Shown: positions 53,593 through 61,852 of the stretch, piece after piece | How positions within the stretch are numbered: the first letter of the stretch is position 1 | Layout of the letters: each line of letters begins with the position of its first letter | From: Clostridium saccharobutylicum DSM 13864 | Lineage (GTDB): Bacteria > Bacillota > Clostridia > Clostridiales > Clostridiaceae | NCBI RefSeq assembly: GCF_000473995.1 | Contig: NC_022571.1 | Location: 4,681,416-4,745,415 of the forward strand | DNA: 64,000 nt | Direction of reading: 5' to 3' | Notes under the pieces: model-generated | What the model was told of the DNA's origin: nothing | The model's input: only the letters and a program-made list of their open reading frames with translations | Database searches by the model: none | Made by a program: the position numbers and the translations under genes

Positions 53593-54360
53593 TTATCTAC
53601 CGAAAAATGAAAATATAGATTTCTTTTCTTTTATTTTTTGGCCGCAGAATTCTATATCTTCGTTTAAAATAAGTCTTCTTGAACTTTCTCCAATTAATTC
53701 ACCATTTATTTTATTTTTAGCATTTGCTAAATCCACACCTTCAGAAATCCCTACAGATCTAGTTGTAGTATTATGAGCATCTGAACCTATAAAATTATAT
53801 ATTCCATTAGTAATTAATATTTCAGCTGTTTTTCTGACACTATCTCCAAATACTCCTTCTAAACTTCCTGCATTCATTTGAAATAAATACCCTTCATTAA
53901 TGAAATCATTAATAATTGAAGGTTTATTTATAATATATTTATATCTCTCTGGATGCGCTATTATAGGAACTATATTTCTAACTTGCAACTCATAAAGTGT
54001 ATCAAATAGATTTTGCTCTTGATTCCTCATTGAAAACTCAATAAGCATATATCTTGAATCATTTATAGTTCCAATATTTCCTTCTAAATAATCATTGATT
54101 ATATTATGCGTAAAATATACTTCTTGACCCGCATAAACTTCTATATTTATTCCTTCGTCATTTACAATAGAATTGATTTTTTCTACATGATCCTTAACTT
54201 CATTAATCTTTGCTTCTCCATATTCCATTAAATAATGGGGAGTTGCTACAATTTTCTTGGTACCGCTTTTTTCTGCAGCTATTAACATTTCTAATGTCAT
54301 TTCCATATTTTTAGATCCATCATCAATTCCAGGTATAATATGTGAATGAATATCTATCAT
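53593..54360 (-). CDS. cpsB: Protein-tyrosine phosphatase of the PHP type (CpsB/YwqE-like)
   Basis: The 255-residue protein starts IDIHSHIIPGIDDGS, with the metal-binding His pair, and has VATPHY, AGQEVYF, PIIAHPERY and GSDAHN, the whole PHP metal-site set of CpsB/CapC phosphatases. It removes phosphate from the C-terminal tyrosines of the CpsD kinase encoded just upstream and so controls chain length and export. The operon order is cpsC-cpsD-cpsB with short gaps (12 and 17 bases). Confidence 0.93.
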   Translation of the reverse strand: MIDIHSHIIPGIDDGSKNMEMTLEMLIAAEKSGTKKIVATPHYLMEYGEAKINEVKDHVEKINSIVNDEGINIEVYAGQEVYFTHNIINDYLEGNIGTINDSRYMLIEFSMRNQEQNLFDTLYELQVRNIVPIIAHPERYKYIINKPSIINDFINEGYLFQMNAGSLEGVFGDSVRKTAEILITNGIYNFIGSDAHNTTTRSVGISEGVDLANAKNKINGELIGESSRRLILNEDIEFCGQKIKEKKSIFSFFGR

Positions 54361-54377
54361 AAGATTACTCCTTGTTC

Positions 54378-55121
54378 TTATTTGTGTTTCTTTTTAGTTT
54401 TGGTTTCATCACCATCTTCATTAGATCCATAATAGTAATAATATTTACCTCTTGTGTTTTCCACTGCGTGTAATACACTACCTATTATGTTAGCACCAAC
54501 TTTAGTTAAAAGATTTTTAGCTTCAATTACTGATTCTCTTTTTGTTCTACCTGCCCTTGTAACAAGTATAGTTCCATCTACGTCTTTAGACAGAATTTGA
54601 GCATCTGTAACTGCTAAAAGTGGTGCACTATCTAGTATTATTATATCATATGTTTCTTTTAGCTTTTCTATTAAATTAACCATAGCCTTTGATGATAACA
54701 TTTCTGATGGATTTGGTGGTATCTTACCAGATGGAAGCATATCAAGATATTCATTACGACTTTGAACTACTTCTTCTAATTTTGCTTTTCCTATAAGTAC
54801 TTCTGAAAGACCTACTAAATTAGATATTTTAAAATTTTTATGTACTGATGGTTTTCTTAAATCACAATCTACAATTATTACCTTTTTCTCATTTTGAGCA
54901 AAAGATATTGCAAGATTACCAGATACTGTTGATTTTCCTTCAGCTGCTTCAGCACTTGTAACTACTATACTTCTAATTTCCTTATCAAATGATGAATACT
55001 GAATATTAGTTCTTAAAGTTCTATAAGCTTCTGCTGCTATTGACTTTGGTTTTTTTTCTACTACAAATCCTCTATATTGTTGATTTGCTACTGCGTTTTC
55101 TAATTTTTTTGCTGAAAACAT
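54378..55121 (-). CDS. cpsD: Tyrosine autokinase (CpsD/YwqD-like BY-kinase)
   Basis: The 247-residue protein has Walker A with GKST (62-65), Walker A' VIIVDCDLRKP (81-91) and Walker B IIILDSAP (160-167). A run of five tyrosines (227-231) near the C-terminus is the autophosphorylation site. The N-terminal RTLRTNIQYSS is the usual contact with the membrane activator. It forms a ring with the CpsC protein and cycles with the CpsB phosphatase to regulate polysaccharide polymerisation. RBS AAAGGAGG is strong. Confidence 0.95.
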   Translation of the reverse strand: MFSAKKLENAVANQQYRGFVVEKKPKSIAAEAYRTLRTNIQYSSFDKEIRSIVVTSAEAAEGKSTVSGNLAISFAQNEKKVIIVDCDLRKPSVHKNFKISNLVGLSEVLIGKAKLEEVVQSRNEYLDMLPSGKIPPNPSEMLSSKAMVNLIEKLKETYDIIILDSAPLLAVTDAQILSKDVDGTILVTRAGRTKRESVIEAKNLLTKVGANIIGSVLHAVENTRGKYYYYYGSNEDGDETKTKKKHK

Positions 55122-55133
55122 AACCTGCCTCCT

Positions 55134-55814
55134 TTAATTAAAATCATCAGGTATTGCTCCAACAACTGGCAATCCTAATATTTGTTCTACTTGCTCTTTT
55201 GTTTTAAATGTATTATCAACAAATTCTAATAAGAAAGCTAATCCTATACTGACCATAAGTCCAAGTAAAAACCCAATAGCAATGTTTAATTTCTTATTAG
55301 GACTAACTGGATTTTCTGGCATTTTTACACTTTCTATTACTTTAACATTTCCATTTGGTATAAGTTCAGTAGATTCTTTTATAAATTGATTAGTAATTGA
55401 ATCAACTAAATCTCTAGATAATGTTTTATCTTTACTTATATATTTTATTTCTAATATTTGAGTATTTGCACTTGGCGTAACTGTTAAATTTTTAAGTACT
55501 TCCTGTGAAGTAACATTTAAGTCAGCATTATTAATAGCGTTTTCAACCAAATCGTTAGTTGTTATAACTCCTGCATATGTCTTTAATAATTGTTGATACA
55601 TTTGAATATCACTATTATTGTAATTTTTATCTTGAGTTTGACTATTTTCTTTTCCTATGAATAACTTAGTACTAGCTTCATATTTAGGTGCAATTATGAA
55701 GAAACTTAAAATTCCAGCAATTAAAGTTGTAATTACTGTTATTGAAAGTATCATTTTCCATCTCTTATTTAATATATCTACTATATCTTCAAGTCTTACA
55801 ATCTCTTCATTCAT
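55134..55814 (-). CDS. cpsC: Chain-length regulator / kinase activator (CpsC/YveK-like, Wzz family)
   Basis: The 226-residue protein has two membrane helices (about 18-38 and 178-198) around an outside Wzz domain starting APKYEASTKLFIG. The motif before the second helix is ENPVSPNKKLNIAIG, typical of the family. The short inner tail (DNTFKTKEQVEQILGLPVVGAIPDD) activates the CpsD kinase, which is a separate protein as usual in Firmicutes. It leads the three-gene operon. Confidence 0.94.
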   Translation of the reverse strand: MNEEIVRLEDIVDILNKRWKMILSITVITTLIAGILSFFIIAPKYEASTKLFIGKENSQTQDKNYNNSDIQMYQQLLKTYAGVITTNDLVENAINNADLNVTSQEVLKNLTVTPSANTQILEIKYISKDKTLSRDLVDSITNQFIKESTELIPNGNVKVIESVKMPENPVSPNKKLNIAIGFLLGLMVSIGLAFLLEFVDNTFKTKEQVEQILGLPVVGAIPDDFN

Positions 55815-56067
55815 TCTTGTCCTTCTCCATTACCAATATAATTTTTTTTACTATGTTTTAATATAATAATTTATTATAGATTATTTTATAACCAAAAAAT
55901 AATTTTGAAATGTATTTTTATTCGTAGTTGGCATATATCGTTTAAAATGTATAAAATCAGTTTTCCCCCCTAATAATGTATTTTACCCCTAAACACTACA
56001 CCATTCCAATTATTTCATCTTTTATTGGTTACTTTCCATCTGATTTTAATAGTTCTCAACGAGTTTA

Positions 56068-56096
56068 ATTTTATCATGTTACAACAATATTGTACA
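56068..56096 (-). promoter_or_regulatory. Weak promoter candidate for cpsC-cpsD-cpsB
   Basis: TGTACA and TAAAAT on the minus strand are 17 bases apart, with 4 and 5 matches to consensus. In such AT-rich DNA this is suggestive only. Confidence 0.3.
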
Positions 56097-56309
56097 TATT
56101 TTAATGAGTATTTCTCTTAACCTATTTGTTCTTAACGGTTTATTTCACTATAATTATGACTAATATATGCAAAAATACTCTCAGAATCTAATATAAACAT
56201 TTTTGTCTAAGTATAAATAATTATGTCATATCTTCAATTTTATTATTCACATTTAGTCACTTGAGAATACATAACAGATGAAATTTGCTATGGAAGTATG
56301 CTAGTAAAT

Positions 56310-56337
56310 GAACTTATTATTTATTGAAATGTGCCTT
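56310..56337. repeat. End fragment of a G element (G4)
   Basis: GAACTTATTATTTATTGAAA followed by TGTGCCTTG matches the right ends of G1 and G3. The left half is too diverged to place. Confidence 0.4.
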
Positions 56338-56369
56338 GATAATAGTATTTAATTACTTAATCAATAAAT

Positions 56370-56419
56370 ATAAAAAGAGGCTATTGTCTTATGATAAAAT
56401 CATTTTTCAATACCTCTTC
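56370..56419 (-). terminator. Terminator of the surface protein gene ending at 56428
   Basis: On the minus strand AAGAGGTATTG (56418-56408) pairs with CAATAGCCTCTT (56386-56375, one bulge) and is followed by TTTATA. Confidence 0.65.
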
Positions 56420-56427
56420 TTAGTTTT

Positions 56428-57402
56428 TTACATCATTTGTCCATTATAACTTAGTGTATATCCATCAATCGTTGTATCTTTAGCCATTTTTCCAGATGAA
56501 TATAAATAATACCAACTTCCATCACTTGATTGAATCCATCCTGTTTGCATTACTCCACTATTATCAAAACAATACCAATTTCCATCAATATATTTCCATC
56601 CAGTAGTCATATAACCATCTGTTTGTACATAATAATATTTACCTGTTTGATTATCTAATAACCAAGCATTCTTTACTGGAGTTCCATCAGAACCATTATA
56701 TTGCCATCCAAGTGCATCTTTTACCCATTGGCTTGACTTTATTTCAATTTGACTTGATCCCGGTACAATTATTTTTTCTATATTATTACTATTATTGTAG
56801 ATATCCTTACTTTGCTTATATTCATGATTAGTTTGACTATCATTATCACTATTAGCTGGATACTTCTTTGAGAAAGCCTCTTCTTTTTTAATGTGTACTA
56901 TATAAGTATTTGAACAATCTGTTACATCAGTATCTTTAACTTCATCATAATCATCTTGACTTCTATATATTCTTATATAAAGATTTGTAACATCATCTGT
57001 TAAATATATATCATTCCCTTCATCATATGGTCTTGCTGGATCATATGCTTTTGCATTTTCATTTTTAGATGTAAAGATTTTTGCAATATAATTCTTTCCC
57101 TTTATATCTGCAGATACATTTATTTTAGTATTTCCTGTTGGCAATACTGCATAAAATTCCTTATTACTATCTGGGTCTATATCAGATATATCAACTTCTT
57201 TTCCATCATAACTATCACTGCAAATTTTTAAATTACTGCCATTTGATGTTGTTATATTTAATGTTTTCAATTCATCTGGATCTAAAACCGAAGTTCTTGC
57301 ACTAACTGGTGTTATTAAACTAAAAACATTTGTAGGACCAAATGCTGCAACAGAACTTACTGTAAGAGCAATTGCAATTAATTGTTTAAGCTTTTTATTC
57401 AT
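56428..57402 (-). CDS. Secreted wall-binding protein with beta-rich domain
   Basis: The 324-residue protein has a signal peptide (LIAIALTVSSVAAFGPTNVFS, cut near TPVSA). A beta-rich domain (about 38-180) opens DELKTLNITTSNGSNLKICS and contains NDIYLTDDVTNLYIRIYRS, matching the first domain of the 405-residue protein at 19380 (SSLKLETNSGSTIRCY, TKLTVRVYS). After a polar linker come about five wall-binding repeats (WVKDALGWQYN, GWKYIDGNWYCF, GWIQSSDGSWYYL). It is thus a shorter relative with one domain less. The start is ATG 57402; GGAGG lies 8 bases upstream and the longer GTG frame would translate it. Confidence 0.83.
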   Translation of the reverse strand: MNKKLKQLIAIALTVSSVAAFGPTNVFSLITPVSARTSVLDPDELKTLNITTSNGSNLKICSDSYDGKEVDISDIDPDSNKEFYAVLPTGNTKINVSADIKGKNYIAKIFTSKNENAKAYDPARPYDEGNDIYLTDDVTNLYIRIYRSQDDYDEVKDTDVTDCSNTYIVHIKKEEAFSKKYPANSDNDSQTNHEYKQSKDIYNNSNNIEKIIVPGSSQIEIKSSQWVKDALGWQYNGSDGTPVKNAWLLDNQTGKYYYVQTDGYMTTGWKYIDGNWYCFDNSGVMQTGWIQSSDGSWYYLYSSGKMAKDTTIDGYTLSYNGQMM

Positions 57403-57489
57403 AAATTTTACCTCCACTACTACGCTTATACTTTTCGTCTATATTTTATCATTTTTATCACCGTTCGTATATTAACATATTATTAATTT

Positions 57490-57573
57490 AGGCACATGAA
57501 AGAAAATAACAATTCCAAAATGTCATGATGAAAAATAAACTTGGCAGATGGACTTGTTATTTATTTTCATATG
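57490..57573. repeat. Short inverted-repeat element G2
   Basis: AGGCACATGAAAGAAAATAA and TTATTTATTTTCATATG are inverted ends (ATGAAA-AAAATAACAA-TCC core) about 84 bp apart around CCAAAATGTCATGATG. It lies about 90 bases upstream of the surface gene starting at 57402. Confidence 0.55.
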
Positions 57574-57890
57574 ATTTAAATTATACATTGCATAAATAAA
57601 CTCAATATGAACTAAATTTAAAATTATGTAGTTACTTACAGAAATCATGTATATATATTCTAATTATAAGTCCAGTTCTACTTGTTATATCTATATATAA
57701 TGCTAAACATTAAATATTAATTAAAAATAATATTTTTCACTCAACAAATGGTATAATGTACAATGTTGATTTTAATTTAGAATATAGAGTAAATAATTAC
57801 AAACAACCTACTGGACTTTTTAATATTTGTTTTATATATGAATTTATAACAATTTGCTTGTTATAAAATTTTGTTTAATCACAATCTCCT

Positions 57891-57995
57891 ATAGATAAAG
57901 AAACTACAAATTAGATCTAAACTTTAAAATATATTCAATACTAGAAAGAAGCTGTATTCTTTCGGCAAATTACATCACAAGTCTAAATAAAAAGG
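57891..57995. repeat. Collapsed copy (D) of the structured element
   Basis: The left flank ATAGATAAAGAAACTA...CTAAACTTTAAAATATATTC and the end GAAAGAAGCTGTATTCTTT are as in copies A and B. The sequence then jumps directly to CGGCAAATTACATCACAAG, the right flank. About 170 bases of the hairpin are gone, as expected from deletion across a palindrome. Confidence 0.55.
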
Positions 57996-58006
57996 AGTCA
58001 TTAAAT

Positions 58007-59098
58007 GTGGAAAATTTAAAATTTACTAGAGACGATACAAGTATCGCTAAAGGCATTGCAATTATATGTATGTTTATTCATCACTTATTCACGTTTCCTA
58101 ATAGAATTAAAGGAAGTTCTGAATTTATTTCTTTATTTCAATTTAATGGTAATAATATTGAGTATTGGTTTGGGCAATATGGCAGAATCTGCGTTGCCAT
58201 GTTTTTATTTTTTAGTGGATTCGGCATATATAAACAGTTTGCTAAAAACAATGCTCATGTTAGTTCCAATGTTTTTAAAAGACTTAAAAATTTATATGTT
58301 AACTATTGGACAGTATTCATAATTTTCATACCAATTAGTTTCTTTACAGGTTACAGAGAATTTAATCTTGCAGAGTTTTTTGATAATTTTGTAGGATATA
58401 GAAGTACATATGATGGAGAATGGTGGTTCTTCGAATTATATGTTTTAGTTATCGCAACATTCCCTGTAACAGTAAAATTAATTAAAAACAGTTCTGTAAC
58501 TTCATTTTTTAAAATTATGGTACTAGCTGTATTATCACGTACAGTTTATGTTTCTCTTAAAGATGTCCCACTATTTAACACATTTGCTAGAACTATCTTT
58601 TATAGTGAATTAAACTTGTTATTAACATGGCTACCTTGTTTCTTAATGGGGATAACATTTGCTAAATTTGATTTATTTCCTAAAATAAGCCAAAAATTTA
58701 AAGATAACAAATTAGATAATATTTTCGTATATTTATTGATTTGCCTAGTTCTAATGTATGTAAGATTTAGAAACGATGATGTTATTGATTTTGACTATTT
58801 AATAGCACCACTATATATTCTTTGTAGTGTAAATATTGTTAAAATACTGAAATTAAATAAGCTTTTTGTTTATTTAGGCAAACATAGTTCAAATATGTGG
58901 CTGGTACATAGCTTCTTCTGCTATCAATATTTTCAATGGTGGGTATATCTACCTAAAATATCAATCTTCGTGTTACTATGGCTAATTATAATAACAATTG
59001 CTACTTCAATCGCTATAGAATTTATTAAAAAACAAGTTACTAAATTATGTTCAGGTGAATTTAAACTTTCATATATGAATAGAGCTCTTAGAGATTAG
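58007..59098 (+). CDS. Membrane acyltransferase family 3 protein (OafA-like)
   Basis: The 363-residue protein has about ten membrane helices. The N-terminal helix ends with ICMFIHHLFTFPNRI, holding the catalytic His region of acyltransferase 3 enzymes, and GRICVAMFLFFSGFGIYKQ and GEWWFFELYV follow as usual. Members O-acetylate or otherwise acylate surface glycans or peptidoglycan. It starts at GTG 58007, 9 bases after GGAG; an ATG at 58005 is in another frame and stops after four codons. It is a single gene between surface genes; the acceptor is unknown. Confidence 0.87.
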   Translation: MENLKFTRDDTSIAKGIAIICMFIHHLFTFPNRIKGSSEFISLFQFNGNNIEYWFGQYGRICVAMFLFFSGFGIYKQFAKNNAHVSSNVFKRLKNLYVNYWTVFIIFIPISFFTGYREFNLAEFFDNFVGYRSTYDGEWWFFELYVLVIATFPVTVKLIKNSSVTSFFKIMVLAVLSRTVYVSLKDVPLFNTFARTIFYSELNLLLTWLPCFLMGITFAKFDLFPKISQKFKDNKLDNIFVYLLICLVLMYVRFRNDDVIDFDYLIAPLYILCSVNIVKILKLNKLFVYLGKHSSNMWLVHSFFCYQYFQWWVYLPKISIFVLLWLIIITIATSIAIEFIKKQVTKLCSGEFKLSYMNRALRD

Positions 59099-59102
59099 AG
59101 TT

Positions 59103-59183
59103 AAGTGGTAGATTACCGAAAGTACATGTATTTTTTTGCTCAATTGCTATAAAATAAGACTGTGAATTTCTAAAAGTAGAATT
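59103..59183 (+). repeat. Half copy (E) of the structured element, inverted
   Basis: CAATTGCTATAAAATAAG, then ACTGTGAATTTCTAAAAGTAG correspond to the complement of the right half of copy A (GGTTGCTATATAATTGGG, CTGTGGATTTCTATCAGCAG). It begins with ATTACCGAAAG, as in other copies. The apical hairpin and other arm are missing. It starts a few bases after the stop of the acyltransferase gene. Confidence 0.5.
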
Positions 59184-59189
59184 TCCAAT

Positions 59190-59234
59190 AAAAAATAAAC
59201 TACCCATCAAGCTAATAAATTAGCTTGATGGGTA
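59190..59234 (-). terminator. Terminator of the small secreted protein gene
   Basis: A perfect 16-bp stem (59201-59216 with 59219-59234) is followed on the minus strand by TTTATTTTTTATT. It probably also stops plus-strand transcripts from the acyltransferase gene. Confidence 0.85.
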
Positions 59235-59301
59235 TGAGTTAAATCACTAATAAAAAATTCTTAAATACTACTTATATGTATAATTAATGTTTAGTCAGAT
59301 T

Positions 59302-59910
59302 TTATCTGTTATACCACATTACATTGTTAACTTGTGTTTGCCAACCTTGGCAAGCCCAGTGATCCCAGCCTCTTCTTCCATCATTTTCAAAATATGATCC
59401 CTTAGGTTGTTGTCTTGAGAATACCCAAACTCCAAATGTAGTTCCACCATATTGATATGTAGCAAAATATTTTACTCCAGAAATATTATGTTTGTAGTTT
59501 TGTGATAAATCCATAACAACTACATTATATTGACCGTGAGCTGCATAGAATGCACTTTCCATTAATCCCTTACAAAATGCTGCATTTTGCCCATTAAAAT
59601 TTCTAGCGTTTATTGCTGAAATTATTCTGTTAGCAATACCTAATACATCAATATTTACATTAGCATTAAAATTAGCACTTCCACTAAAACTGCTACCGCC
59701 AGATGCTGCTAAACTAGCTCCATAAATACTGTCTTTGCTTGTACCATCAGTGCCTTTAATACTATCAGGAGAATCTGTTGTTATACCATTACTTACTTTA
59801 TAAGTTGCATCTGTAGTAGCTGCAAATGCTGCAGTTGGCATGCCTATAGTACCTGCTAAAATTCCTAAAGATAGGCATAATGTTATTACTCTTGTTCTGA
59901 TTTTTTTCAT
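59302..59910 (-). CDS. Small secreted protein of unknown family
   Basis: The 202-residue protein has a signal peptide (VITLCLSLGILAGTIGMPTAAFAAT, cut near 30). A Ser/Gly/Asp-rich segment (about 35-85) is followed by a compact domain (about 86-202) with INARNFNGQNAAFCKGLMES, AHGQYNVVVMDLSQNY, YGGTTFGVWVFSR and a C-terminal WDHWACQGWQTQVNNVMWYN. Two cysteines (about 113 and 189) could form a disulfide, which is notable for an exported clostridial protein. The aromatic-rich end suggests sugar or wall contact. I cannot assign a family; a bacteriocin-like or matrix role is only a guess. RBS AGGAG precedes the ATG. Confidence 0.75.
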   Translation of the reverse strand: MKKIRTRVITLCLSLGILAGTIGMPTAAFAATTDATYKVSNGITTDSPDSIKGTDGTSKDSIYGASLAASGGSSFSGSANFNANVNIDVLGIANRIISAINARNFNGQNAAFCKGLMESAFYAAHGQYNVVVMDLSQNYKHNISGVKYFATYQYGGTTFGVWVFSRQQPKGSYFENDGRRGWDHWACQGWQTQVNNVMWYNR

Positions 59911-59940
59911 TTTTAAACACTCCTAAAATATTTATATATT

Positions 59941-59985
59941 TTAAATTAATATTTTAATTAAGCACATTATATAAATGCTTAAAAT
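59941..59985 (-). promoter_or_regulatory. Leader hairpin upstream of the small secreted protein gene
   Basis: AAATTAATATTTTAA-TTA-AGCA pairs with TGCTTAAAATATTAATTT, with a 3-base bulge. It lies about 30 bases upstream of the start codon and could lie in the 5' leader. Confidence 0.35.
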
Positions 59986-60427
59986 ATTAATTTAATTGCA
60001 CAGTAAGTTTTTTATATATGCTTGTCCTATATTGTGGATAATGAAATATACTTATATTGATCAATATATTGTGAAAATGATAATTCATTTAAATCTGCTC
60101 ACAAACTATTCTTAATATAAATGAATTAATTTTATTAAGAATAAACTTGATTAATAATAAATAAATTTCATCAATTAGGACTTATATACTATATTAATAA
60201 TATAGAGCAATAACTGTGCCACATTGTTTTATTGTATTATTGGCTAGGTCGAAATAATTATTTAATAAATAATACAAAACATGTCCTAAAACTGCACTCT
60301 TTATGTTTTATATGTTGTACTATTTTAGTTGATTGTACTATTTTATTACATACTTGGTAAACTTAATGCAATAATTATATAATATAGAATACATGTTATT
60401 GTGAATTTAACTTGTTATTAACCTAAA

Positions 60428-60480
60428 AATTATATAAGCACTTTAAAATAGAACAATTATTTTAAAGTGCTTATATAATT
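60428..60480 (-). terminator. Terminator of the YibE/F-like gene
   Basis: A perfect 23-bp stem (60428-60450 with 60458-60480) closes a 7-base loop; the minus strand continues with TTTTTAGG. It lies 40 bases after the stop at 60520. Confidence 0.8.
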
Positions 60481-60519
60481 TAAAAAATCAGTATCTTTAT
60501 TGCCCATTTCATACAAATA

Positions 60520-61707
60520 TTATATAAAATCAGAACTTTGCTTTCCTTGAAGTAATTTTGCTGCAATAGCAGAAACAATCGGTACTGTAAAAATAACTGC
60601 TAAACTACCACAAACAGCATTAACAATATCAATTGTAATGCCATTGGAGTTGAACAATTGCTTAAACTGTACTTGATAAGAATACATAAGAATAAAAGAA
60701 AAAATGGACTCACCTAGAAATGCTAGAATAAGAGTATTACTCATAGTACCCATCATATCCCTTCCAATATTCATACCAGATCGGAATAGTTCATTAAAAC
60801 AAGCATTCTGCTTTTGCTTATGAAGCTCATTTATTGATGTAGCTATAGAAATAGCAATATCCATTACAGCTCCTAGCGAAGCTATAATAACTCCTGTAAA
60901 TAAAAGATCTTTTACCTGCAGCTTACTTTGACCAGCAATGTTAAGCAATGCATCTGTATCTGAAGATGTGTAACCAGATATTCCTAGAATTTTACTAAAA
61001 ACAAGCATAATAATAACCGACACAATTACACCTGCAACTGTTCCTAATACAGCGGACAAAGTTTTTCGATCAAATCCCCCAACTAGAAATAATGTTACGC
61101 AAGAAGTTATAACAACAAGGAAAATAGTTGCAGCAACAGCCGATATACCATAGAAAAGTAATGGAACAAAAATGAATATTACTGTTGTCAGAGTAAATAT
61201 AATCCCTAGCACAGAATGAAAACCACGCCAACCACCTACTAAGCAGATTGCTCCAATAAAAATACCTATAAGTACAAGTAAAGGAACAACACGATATGGT
61301 GAGAACATATAAACATTTATCTGTGATTTATCACCAGTAGATGTATTTACAGACACAACAATCTCTTGGCCATTATGAAGAATAAAATTGGTATCATAAT
61401 TCAGAGCATTATTAACTTGAAAAGTCTGTCCTTTATATTGTCCACTTTCTATAAGTACGTTAACCATTTGTCTCCCAATATATAACCCTGAGAAACCTGA
61501 AGGATTTATTACTTGTTCATCAATTGATATAACCTTACCTTTTTCGTAATGCATTTCTCCGCCTGCTCCTGAACTATATGGATTATAAATTGGCGTATGC
61601 GAACTGAAATTAACAGCTATTACAATATAAGCAACTAAAACAGCAATTGGTATAATAATTTTACTGCATATTTTAATAGCTGAAATCCTATCTAATTTTA
61701 GCTTCAT
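60520..61707 (-). CDS. YibE/F family membrane protein
   Basis: The 395-residue protein has one N-terminal helix (about 13-33), an outside beta-rich segment (about 45-130, with GKVISIDEQV and GQTFQVNNAL), and seven to eight C-terminal helices. TGVIIASLGAVMDIAISIATSI and GRDMMGTMSNTLILAFLG are the signature of the YibE/F family. Its function is not firmly known; it is found in Firmicutes and Actinobacteria. It stands alone with its own terminator next to a secreted phosphatase gene. Confidence 0.88.
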   Translation of the reverse strand: MKLKLDRISAIKICSKIIIPIAVLVAYIVIAVNFSSHTPIYNPYSSGAGGEMHYEKGKVISIDEQVINPSGFSGLYIGRQMVNVLIESGQYKGQTFQVNNALNYDTNFILHNGQEIVVSVNTSTGDKSQINVYMFSPYRVVPLLVLIGIFIGAICLVGGWRGFHSVLGIIFTLTTVIFIFVPLLFYGISAVAATIFLVVITSCVTLFLVGGFDRKTLSAVLGTVAGVIVSVIIMLVFSKILGISGYTSSDTDALLNIAGQSKLQVKDLLFTGVIIASLGAVMDIAISIATSINELHKQKQNACFNELFRSGMNIGRDMMGTMSNTLILAFLGESIFSFILMYSYQVQFKQLFNSNGITIDIVNAVCGSLAVIFTVPIVSAIAAKLLQGKQSSDFI

Positions 61708-61788
61708 TTTATTTCTCCCGTTTCTATACTTCCACTATACAATAGCAAAGTAATTTTATTTAACCACATTGAGATATTTTATATAGCT

Positions 61789-61826
61789 AACAAACAGTCC
61801 ATCAAATATGGACAGGACTGTTTGTT
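61789..61826 (-). terminator. Hairpin after the phosphatase gene
   Basis: A perfect 12-bp stem AACAAACAGTCC (61789-61800 with 61815-61826) lies about 27 bases after the stop at 61853. The following U-tract is poor, so termination may be partial. Confidence 0.55.
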
Positions 61827-61852
61827 ATTCACTAAAATATATTTATCTTTCA

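Larger units (their letters stand above)
55815..56427. other. Gene-free upstream region of the cpsC operon
   Basis: It contains a possible promoter (minus strand TGTACA 56096-56091, 17 bases, TAAAAT 56073-56068), a G-element end (56310-56337) and the terminator at 56370-56419. The leader before cpsC would be about 250 bases. No gene is seen. Confidence 0.65.
57403..58006. other. Gene-free region between divergent genes
   Basis: It contains element G2 (57490-57573) and the collapsed structured element D (57891-57995), which runs up to the RBS of the acyltransferase gene. No gene is seen. Confidence 0.8.
59911..60519. other. Gene-free AT-rich region with two hairpins
   Basis: It holds a leader hairpin for the gene starting at 59910 (59941-59985), a short direct repeat TTGTACTATTTTA (about 60314 and 60335) and the terminator at 60428-60480. 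No gene is seen. Confidence 0.75.
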
